Shown here in pieces: positions 16,667-23,191 of a stretch of 45,843 nucleotides of DNA. Below the pieces are notes generated by a model that worked only from the letters and a program-made list of their open reading frames with translations, had not been told where the DNA came from and did not search any database. Position 1 is the stretch's first letter, and every line of letters starts with the position of its first letter. The stretch is from Bacteroidales bacterium (GTDB taxonomy: Bacteria; Bacteroidota; Bacteroidia; Bacteroidales; UBA932): the NCBI GenBank assembly GCA_017458145.1, contig JAFTGA010000036.1, positions 1 to 45,843 on the forward strand, written 5' to 3'. Both the position numbers and the translations under genes were made by a program.

Positions 16667-18043
16667 TTATTGCAGTTCGTTTTCAAGTTGTTCGAGGCTC
16701 TTGCCCTTCGTCTCCGGGCAGGCCTTGAGGAAATACAGGAAGCCGCACAGGCAGATGCCGGCATAGATCAGGAAGCTGCCGCTGCAGCCCAGGGCCGCAT
16801 TCATCGACGGGAAGGCGAAGGTCAGCGTGCAGCTGCCCACCCAGAGGGCGAAGGTGCAGACCGCCATCGCAATGCCGCGCACGCGGTTCGGGAAGATCTC
16901 CGACAGGAGCACCCAGGTGACGGGGGCCAGCGTCAGGGCATAGCAGGCAATGGCGGCGACGGTCAGGACGACCATCACGATGCCGGTCACGCCGGCGCGG
17001 AAGCACAGGCCCAGCACCAGGTAGATCAGCGCCAGTCCGCCCGCGCCCAGCAGCATCAGGCTGCGCCTGCCCCAGCGATCGACCACCTGCAGGGCCAGGA
17101 TGGTGAAGACGACGTTCGCCACGCCCGTCACGATGATATTGAGGAAGGCCTCGCTGACGGAATAGCCCGCCCCGGCGAAGACGTCCTGCGCGTAGATGAA
17201 GATCACGTTGGTGCCGCACCACTGCTGGAACACGGCGAGGATGATGCCGAGCGCCAGGACGCGGGCGTAGCGCTTGCGGAAGAGTTCCTTCAGGCCTGCC
17301 TTGCGCTCCGGAGCATCCGCCACCGAAGCGGAAATGGCTGACAGTTCCGCTTCCGCGTAAGCTGTCCCGCCCACGCGGGAAAGGACGGACAGGGCCTGCT
17401 CCCGGTGGCCGTTGAGCGCCGCCCAGCGCGGACTTTCCGGGATGAAGAAAGACAGGACGAGGAACGCGGCGGCCGGGACGGTCTCCGCCCAGAACATCCA
17501 GCGCCAGCCCATCTCCACGTTCCACGGATTGATCTGTCCGCCAATGTCCGGCCGGGCGATGGCCCAGTTGGCGATCTGCGCCGCCAGGATACCCAGCACG
17601 ATGGTCATCTGGTTGAGGCTCACCAGGCGGCCGCGCACCTCCGAAGGCGACACTTCGGCGATATACATCGGCGAGATGGCAGAGGCCAGGCCGATGCCCA
17701 CGCCGCCCACCAGGCGGGCGATGCAGAACAGCCAGAAATCATTGAAGAGGCCCGTGGCGATGGCGCTCACCGTGAAGAGCACGGCCGCGGCCATCAGCAG
17801 CGGCCGGCGGCCATAGCGGTCCGCCAGGGCACCGGCGGTCAGCGCGCCCGCCATGCAGCCCATCAGGGCCGCACTCGTGGCGATGCCCTGCAGGACCGGG
17901 CTGCCGCCCAGGCCGAAGAACTGTTCATAAAACTTGACAGCCCCGCCGATCACGACCCAGTCGTAACCGAACAGCAGCCCGCCCATCGCCGAAACCAGGC
18001 AGATGAAATAGATGAAACCTTTGTTGTAAGATGATGTGGCCAT
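16667..18043 (-). CDS. MFS sugar porter (sugar:proton symporter type)
   Basis: 458 residues with about 12 membrane helices. Sugar-porter signatures: GGLLFGYDWVVIGGA in TM1, ADRYGRRPLLM between TM2 and TM3, IGLASAISPMYIAEVSP and RGRLVSLNQ around TM4-5, PESPRW before the central loop, DRWGRRSLML between TM8 and TM9, and PETKGKSLEQLE at the C-terminus. These place it with XylE/AraE/GLUT-type proteins of the inner membrane. ATG at 18043 (MATSSYNKGF) is chosen; the open frame extends upstream to 18118, but that stretch is the promoter and operator. It starts the operon with DUF5107 (4 nt away) and GH35. The likely cargo is a monosaccharide released from pectin side chains, such as galactose, arabinose or rhamnose; which one is not shown. 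Confidence 0.92.
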   Translation of the reverse strand: MATSSYNKGFIYFICLVSAMGGLLFGYDWVVIGGAVKFYEQFFGLGGSPVLQGIATSAALMGCMAGALTAGALADRYGRRPLLMAAAVLFTVSAIATGLFNDFWLFCIARLVGGVGIGLASAISPMYIAEVSPSEVRGRLVSLNQMTIVLGILAAQIANWAIARPDIGGQINPWNVEMGWRWMFWAETVPAAAFLVLSFFIPESPRWAALNGHREQALSVLSRVGGTAYAEAELSAISASVADAPERKAGLKELFRKRYARVLALGIILAVFQQWCGTNVIFIYAQDVFAGAGYSVSEAFLNIIVTGVANVVFTILALQVVDRWGRRSLMLLGAGGLALIYLVLGLCFRAGVTGIVMVVLTVAAIACYALTLAPVTWVLLSEIFPNRVRGIAMAVCTFALWVGSCTLTFAFPSMNAALGCSGSFLIYAGICLCGFLYFLKACPETKGKSLEQLENELQ

Positions 18044-18059
18044 AGTCCGTGAATTTCCA

Positions 18060-18121
18060 CAAAGGTACGCGGAATCCCCGCAGGAAAGAATAGAAAATGT
18101 AAATAAAAAGATGGACAAAAT
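18060..18121 (-). promoter_or_regulatory. Promoter and AraC-type direct-repeat operator of the MFS-DUF5107-GH35 operon
   Basis: On the minus strand: ATTTTGTCCATCTTT from 18121, with half-site GTCCAT (18116-18111), then TTCTAT (18095-18090) exactly 21 bp later, then 22 nt to the -7 box TACCTTTG (18067-18060). The same sequence and spacing occur before GH2 (20057-20118). On the other strand, GTCCAT lies where the -33 box of a candidate fic-araC promoter (TAACTTTA, 18135-18142) would be, so binding could also adjust the regulator's own expression. Confidence 0.78.
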
Positions 18122-18158
18122 CGCAAGTTATTACTAACTTTACGGAAAGAATCAGCTT

Positions 18159-19169
18159 ATGGGAAATGAAGCTAAACTACTCTATCTGGACTTTGACCAA
18201 TACATCCGTCAGGGAGAGCCTTCCCGGCGGAAACGGGCGGAGGCGTGGAGCATCGCTATCGGTCTCCAGGCCGTTGACGGACTAACCACATCGGACTACC
18301 TGCAGCAGACAGCCCGAAGGAATATTGAAGGAGATATCTCCATCGATGAAGCCCGGGAGCTCATCCGTTCCTATTATTTGTCCAAAACCACGCGGGAAAC
18401 TCAGGAGGAGGACAAAGAAGAAGCAGACAAAGTATCTGCGAACATCGCCAAAAGAGAATGGGTCCTGGACGGGGATACCGTTTCCTACCTGAACTGGGAA
18501 GACCTCCGCCGTGCGCTGGATTACGATATTGCGCAAGAAAAAGCATTCAGCTATAAAGGAATCACGCCGGACACGCTCATCACCCACCTTGCTTCCTTCA
18601 TCTCAGGCATCTGGCAGATTCACCCGTTTGAGGAAGGGAACACGCGTACCACCGCGGTTTTCGCAATCCTGTATCTAAGATCGCTCGGGTTTCCCGTCAA
18701 CAACGACATGTTCGCCCGCCACTCCTGGTATTTCCGCAATGCCCTGGTCCGCGCCAACTACAAGAGTGCCGTGAAGGGCATTGACTACACGCCCGACTAT
18801 CTTGAGCGGTTCCTGCGCAACCGTTATCTGCACATCCACCCCGCTCCCGAATGGAGTGTGCAACCTCGTCTCGACACCCCGGCAAGCACCCCGACAAGCA
18901 CCCCGACAAGTTTGTCCCTTCCTGACAATACAAACATTCTCAACGTCATTCTGGCAATAGGGCAGAATCAGCTGTCAGTAAAGCAAATCATGCAAACAGT
19001 CGGGCTTCGGGACAGAGAAAATTTCATGGAATATTCCCTGCACCCTTCTATCACCGGAGGATATGTCCGGCTACGTTATCCCGACAAGCCCCGCCATCCG
19101 CAACAGAGCTATCTGCTGACAGAAAAAGGGACACTGGTGCTGGAAAGTCTGTCAAAGAAAAACGTCTGA
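18159..19169 (+). CDS. Fic-family protein (probable AMP transferase) with C-terminal winged-helix region
   Basis: Fic domains usually transfer AMP from ATP to a hydroxyl side chain of a target protein. The 336-residue product has the complete active motif HPFEEGNTRT starting at His155, including the catalytic His and the phosphate-binding GNTR. The N-terminal helix region TARRNIEGDISIDEARELIRSYY resembles the inhibitory VbhA-type antitoxin helix fused in many Fic proteins, but Arg stands where the usual S/TxxxEG motif has Ser or Thr. A proline/threonine linker (TPASTPTSTPTS) encoded by a short tandem repeat near 18886-18910 leads to a C-terminal winged-helix-like domain (LSVKQIMQTVGLRDRENFMEY...YLLTEKGTLVLE). 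Base composition is less GC-rich than its neighbours, hinting at transfer. The stop is 1 nt before the AraC gene, so they are co-translated. Confidence 0.9.
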   Translation: MGNEAKLLYLDFDQYIRQGEPSRRKRAEAWSIAIGLQAVDGLTTSDYLQQTARRNIEGDISIDEARELIRSYYLSKTTRETQEEDKEEADKVSANIAKREWVLDGDTVSYLNWEDLRRALDYDIAQEKAFSYKGITPDTLITHLASFISGIWQIHPFEEGNTRTTAVFAILYLRSLGFPVNNDMFARHSWYFRNALVRANYKSAVKGIDYTPDYLERFLRNRYLHIHPAPEWSVQPRLDTPASTPTSTPTSLSLPDNTNILNVILAIGQNQLSVKQIMQTVGLRDRENFMEYSLHPSITGGYVRLRYPDKPRHPQQSYLLTEKGTLVLESLSKKNV

Positions 19170-19170
19170 T

Positions 19171-20055
19171 ATGCTCAAACTCAAAGACGGATTCAGGGGC
19201 AGCCGGATGATCGTCCTGCCGCCGCCGGTGGTGGAAGCGCTGGAGCGCGATCCATTTACCTCCAAGCTCTATCTGACCGACATCGGCCATTTCCCCCATG
19301 CCGCCCACCACTACCGCCAGCGGCCGGGAGGCACGGACGCCTGGATCCTGCTTTACTGCACCGACGGGCGGGGCTGGGTTGAGTACCAGGGGACCCAGCA
19401 TGAGCTCAAGGCTGGACAATCCTTCATCATCCCGGCCGGGGCGCCGCACACCTACGGCGCCGACGGGGACCAGCCCTGGTCGCTCTACTGGGTCCACTTC
19501 AAAGGGGAACTGGCGCCCTACTTCGCCGAAGGCTGCGACCGCGTCTGCTCCATGGCCGCCCCGGACCACGACCGCATCACGGGCCGCACCACCCTCTTCG
19601 AAGAGCTCTACCTTGCCGTCGAGACCGGTTTCGGCGATGCGCAGCTGCGCTACGCCTGCGCCACGCTCTACCATTTCCTGGGCACCTTCCGCTACCTCCA
19701 GGCAGGCTACGCCCCCCGCAAGGACGGCAGTTCGCTGGGCATCATCGAGCGCTGCCGCAACTATATGCAGGAGCATCTGGAAGAGCACATCTCCCTGGAG
19801 GACCTGTGCCGCTTCACCGGCTTCTCCCCTGCCCGCTGCAACGCCCTTTTCAAGGAGCATACCGGGATGAGTCCCATCGCCTACCTGCAGGAGCTGCGCA
19901 TCCAGACCGCGATGCAACTCTTCGACCAAACGGACATGCACATCAACCAGGTCTGCCACAAGGTCGGCATCGAGGACCCCTACTATTTCTCCCGCCTCTT
20001 CCGCAAACGCACCAGCCTCTCCCCCTCCGCCTGGCGCCGCCAGGGGCGGAAATAG
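19171..20055 (+). CDS. AraC-family transcriptional regulator with cupin sensor domain
   Basis: 294 residues. The N-terminal cupin-like sugar-sensing domain (about 35-130) shows the family pattern DAWILLYCTDGRGWVEYQG...LKAGQSFIIPAGAPHTYGAD...WSLYWVHFKG. The C-terminal double helix-turn-helix (about 190-290) has the first HTH in HISLEDLCRFTGFSPARCNALFKEHTGMSPIAYL and the second in MHINQVCHKVGIEDPYYFSRLFRKRTSLSPSAWR, the AraC signature. It is a one-component cytoplasmic regulator, not a hybrid two-component sensor. The start is 1 nt after the fic stop. It sits between two promoters that share a 21-bp-period direct repeat, the usual AraC-dimer geometry, so it most likely activates the MFS and GH2 operons in response to a pectin-derived sugar. 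Confidence 0.93.
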   Translation: MLKLKDGFRGSRMIVLPPPVVEALERDPFTSKLYLTDIGHFPHAAHHYRQRPGGTDAWILLYCTDGRGWVEYQGTQHELKAGQSFIIPAGAPHTYGADGDQPWSLYWVHFKGELAPYFAEGCDRVCSMAAPDHDRITGRTTLFEELYLAVETGFGDAQLRYACATLYHFLGTFRYLQAGYAPRKDGSSLGIIERCRNYMQEHLEEHISLEDLCRFTGFSPARCNALFKEHTGMSPIAYLQELRIQTAMQLFDQTDMHINQVCHKVGIEDPYYFSRLFRKRTSLSPSAWRRQGRK

Positions 20056-20056
20056 A

Positions 20057-20118
20057 ATTTTGTCCATCTTTATTTTTTTATCTTCCATTGTAGGCATGCA
20101 GTGGATAGGATAACTTTG
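20057..20118 (+). promoter_or_regulatory. Promoter and AraC-type direct-repeat operator of the GH2-GH42-GH43/28 operon
   Basis: ATTTTGTCCATCTTT from 20057 holds half-site GTCCAT (20062-20067); TTCCAT (20083-20088) follows 21 bp later, overlaps the TTG -33 box (20088-20090), and is 22 nt from the perfect -7 box TAACTTTG (20111-20118). The layout is identical to that before the MFS operon. A site abutting the -33 box is the classic position of an AraC-type activator touching RNA polymerase. Confidence 0.8.
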
Positions 20119-20141
20119 CAGGAAAACCACTTATCCTATCC
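20103..20141. promoter_or_regulatory. 11-bp perfect inverted repeat across the GH2 transcription start region
   Basis: GGATAGGATAA (20103-20113) and TTATCCTATCC (20131-20141), spacer 17 nt. The left arm runs into the -7 box and the right arm ends 3 nt before the GH2 start codon. Because transcription should begin around 20124, only the right arm would be in the mRNA, so this is better read as a DNA site for a second regulator than as an RNA hairpin. No equivalent exists before the MFS operon. Confidence 0.55.
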
Positions 20142-20144
20142 CAT

Positions 20145-23100
20145 ATGCTCCGGAAAACCCTGCTGCCTGTACTGTTCCTGCTGCTGACCTGCACCGCCCT
20201 GCAGGCCCAGAAGCGGCAACCTGTGTCGCAGTCCTTCGAACTGCGCTATGTCACCTCCGACCCCGCCGCCGACGGAGAGACGGATTTCAAGGGAGCGACC
20301 GCATGGTTCGACACGCCCCGGCGGGTCGAATACCTGCAGAAATACGCCGCCTACGCCTCCCGCTGGTTCGATGACCGGACGCTTGCGGAACAGGTCGTCC
20401 CGGACGAAGAGGTAGAGCGGGCGATGGCAGCGCTCAAACCCCAGCCGCTCCCGCAGGTACGCCGGACCCTCCGGCTGGAGGACTGGGCCGCCTACGGCTA
20501 CCGGGAGGGACAGGAAGCCGCTTCGCGGCAGCGCATCACCTTCTGGAACGCCCTGGCTCCCGGTGGTGCGGCCGTGCGGGACGGACGCCTGGTCTTCGGG
20601 GCCGCGAAAGATCTGGTCCTGGACATCCCGGAGCAGGCCTGGCGCTTCCGCTTTGAGTTTTCCCTGGAAGGGGATGGCGGCGTAGCCTTCAGCGACAGCC
20701 GCAGCGGCCGGACGGTCGCCAGGGCGGACCTGCGCGGCGGGAAGGCATTCTTCGTTTCCGACGGAAAAGAGCGCAGCAGCACTACTGTAGGCGCAGGCGT
20801 GCACCGCGGCCTGTTGGAGATCGACCTGGCGGCGGAAGGGCGACGCTATAATTTCAGCGTCGATGGGGTTCTGGTGGCCGATTTCGTACCCCTGACCGAT
20901 GCGGAGGCCGTCCGGGCGGACCGGCTGGTGCTCTCCGGCGGCGCCGGAGCCGCTTTCGATGCGCTCTGGGGCGTAGGCTACACGCCGACCACCCGCACCG
21001 ACCGGCTCAACATGCCTTATTATGTGTCCACCTTCCTGGATGACAGTTTTGACATCAAGCCGGATGTGGAGGGATGGACACGCGCCGGGTTCGACGACAG
21101 CGCCTGGGAGCGCACGGACCTGCCCCGCGCCCACGGCAGCGAGCGCCATGCGGGCGAAGACCTCTTCCTGCGCAAGACCCTGCACGTCGATGCGTTCGAG
21201 AAAGCCTGGTTCGAACTGGAATCGCTCTTCCCGTGCGGCGAACTCTGGATCAACGGCCGAGTGGTCGAGGTGATCCGCGAGCCGCATCCGCAGATGGTCG
21301 ACGTCTCACCGTATCTCAAAGCTGGGGAAGATAATATCATCGCCTTGAAAATCAACAGTTTCTCCGCGCCCGAAGAGCAGATGATGCACCACTGCCCGAC
21401 CGATCCCAACATCGGCTGGTTCGCCGGACGGGCCCGGCTGCACCTCACCGCGCCGGTCCACATTACGGATATCTATGTCTATACGAAAGACCTGCAGGGT
21501 GCGGATGCACTCGTCAGCGCTGAAGTCACGGTGGAGAATATGCATTACACCCGCTACCATGGGAAACTTCAGCTCCTGCTCAAGGAGTGGTTCCCTGTCG
21601 AGGCCGCCACGGAAACGGCTGCGGCCGCCCTGGAGGTCGAGTTGGAACCGCAGCAGACCCGGACCTTCCGCACTACGTTCACCGTCCGCGACGCCCGGCT
21701 CTGGAGCGCCGCAGATCCGCAGCTCTACCAGGTCCGGGCCTTGCTTGTCAATGCCGAGAGCGGCACGAGGACGGAGGTCTTCCGCGCCCTGGACGGCGAT
21801 GAAGGCGTGCGCCGCGAGGTCAGCACGGCTCATTTCACGGACGACTACGTCCTGACCACCGGCCTGCGCACAGTCGACCAGGACGGCGGGACCTTCCGGA
21901 TCAACCGGAAGCCGGAGTTGCTGCGCGCTCCGCTCGTCTTCGGGCAGCGTTTCCCGCTGGAGCGGCTCGCGACCGACCTGCTCTGCGCCTCCTCCCCGGA
22001 TATGATGCGCGAACTGCTCGCCATCAAGAAGATGGGCGGCAACGGCGCCCGGATGAGCGTGCACTGGTCCAACAACTTCGGTCGGGACGGCACCAACGAC
22101 CCCCGCTGGCTGGAGATGGCAGACCAGCTCGGCCTGATGTACGCCTGGACCACAGCTTCCTGGACCCGGGTCTACTCGCCGTTCACCACGGATTTCGCCG
22201 GGATGGAAAAGGACGTCCGGCAGACACGCAACGCTCCCAGCATCGTGATCTGGCAGACGGCCAACCACCCCGACCTGTCCCGCTGGGATGATGCGATGGT
22301 CTATTTCAACCGGGTCTATGACATCATCTACCCGCTCGACACCACGCGCCTGATCACCCCGACGGCCGATCTGCGCCACATCGGGCCGCACAACGACGAC
22401 GGATCCCTGGACAAGGACGGACGGCCCGACCCGGCCTGCGACCCGGTCTGGACGGCACACCGCATCGCCCGTGGCAGCATGGACTATCCGACCGGCTTCG
22501 GCCAGGACTGGGAGTACCTGCGCCGCTGGCCCTTCCCGCACCAGTGGAAAGGCAACGTGCCCATCAACGACTACCTGCAGAGTCCCGTACGGGCCTATTT
22601 CAACTTCGAGCAGGAAGAGTCCATCGGGCAGATGAACTGGGAGCTGTACAAAGGCAGCCCGGTCTACAAGTACCACTCCTACGAATGGGACTACGACACA
22701 GGCAGTATCGGCCGCCTGCTGGAGGCGGACGAATGGCGCGAGAGCCAGGCCTGGCAGGCCTTCAGCGCCTATGAATGCATCCGCAAGATGCGCTGGCTGG
22801 ACTACGACGGGCTGTCGTGGTGCTGCATGTGGGGCGGGCCCAACATGGGCACTTACCAGAAGCCGCTCATCGATGCCCTGGGCAACAAGAAACTTGCCTT
22901 CTATGCCCACCGGATGGGCTTCCAGGACCTGCTGGCCGGATCAGGCAACGTGGATATGGTCTATGGCCCGGGCGACAGTCCGGCGCTGGTCGCCCTCAAC
23001 CTCGGCGATGCCCGCAGGGTGGAGGTCGTGCTGACCGTCCGGAACGACAAAGGCAAGCAGGTGCTGCAGCGCCGCTACAAGGACCTCCTTCTGGGAGAAG

Positions 23101-23189
23101 GGCGCACGGCGCAGGAGTTCGCGCGCCTGTCGCTCCCCAAACTCCCGGACGGATATTATTTCTTTGAATATCAAATCTTTGACCGTTAG
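20145..23189 (+). CDS. GH2-like exported glycoside hydrolase with altered acid/base motif
   Basis: 1014 residues with a signal peptide (MLRKTLLPVLFLLLTCTALQAQ). The N-terminal third includes a laminin-G/concanavalin-like insert (about 130-280). GH2 architecture follows: sugar-binding jelly roll around 320-445 (WTRAGFDDSAWERTDLP, LHVDAFEKAWFELES, LWINGRVV), an immunoglobulin-like domain around 450-550, and a TIM barrel beyond 600 (KKMGGNGARMSVHWSN, NAPSIVIWQTANHPD). Where GH2 beta-galactosidases and glucuronidases have the acid/base Glu after Asn (GNE), this protein has Asn707-His708. A clear SEFG-type nucleophile motif is also not evident, YFNFEQEESIGQ being the nearest. It may be a different linkage specialist or catalytically reduced. 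It is first in the operator-controlled operon; GH42 starts 2 nt after its stop. Confidence 0.8.
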   Translation: MLRKTLLPVLFLLLTCTALQAQKRQPVSQSFELRYVTSDPAADGETDFKGATAWFDTPRRVEYLQKYAAYASRWFDDRTLAEQVVPDEEVERAMAALKPQPLPQVRRTLRLEDWAAYGYREGQEAASRQRITFWNALAPGGAAVRDGRLVFGAAKDLVLDIPEQAWRFRFEFSLEGDGGVAFSDSRSGRTVARADLRGGKAFFVSDGKERSSTTVGAGVHRGLLEIDLAAEGRRYNFSVDGVLVADFVPLTDAEAVRADRLVLSGGAGAAFDALWGVGYTPTTRTDRLNMPYYVSTFLDDSFDIKPDVEGWTRAGFDDSAWERTDLPRAHGSERHAGEDLFLRKTLHVDAFEKAWFELESLFPCGELWINGRVVEVIREPHPQMVDVSPYLKAGEDNIIALKINSFSAPEEQMMHHCPTDPNIGWFAGRARLHLTAPVHITDIYVYTKDLQGADALVSAEVTVENMHYTRYHGKLQLLLKEWFPVEAATETAAAALEVELEPQQTRTFRTTFTVRDARLWSAADPQLYQVRALLVNAESGTRTEVFRALDGDEGVRREVSTAHFTDDYVLTTGLRTVDQDGGTFRINRKPELLRAPLVFGQRFPLERLATDLLCASSPDMMRELLAIKKMGGNGARMSVHWSNNFGRDGTNDPRWLEMADQLGLMYAWTTASWTRVYSPFTTDFAGMEKDVRQTRNAPSIVIWQTANHPDLSRWDDAMVYFNRVYDIIYPLDTTRLITPTADLRHIGPHNDDGSLDKDGRPDPACDPVWTAHRIARGSMDYPTGFGQDWEYLRRWPFPHQWKGNVPINDYLQSPVRAYFNFEQEESIGQMNWELYKGSPVYKYHSYEWDYDTGSIGRLLEADEWRESQAWQAFSAYECIRKMRWLDYDGLSWCCMWGGPNMGTYQKPLIDALGNKKLAFYAHRMGFQDLLAGSGNVDMVYGPGDSPALVALNLGDARRVEVVLTVRNDKGKQVLQRRYKDLLLGEGRTAQEFARLSLPKLPDGYYFFEYQIFDR

Positions 23190-23191
23190 AC

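Noticed and set aside
18886-18912. Short tandem repeat in fic as a CRISPR-like or phase-variation repeat
   Set aside because: Two to three imperfect 12-bp units in frame, encoding a TP-rich linker; no spacer structure, and unit length is a multiple of three.
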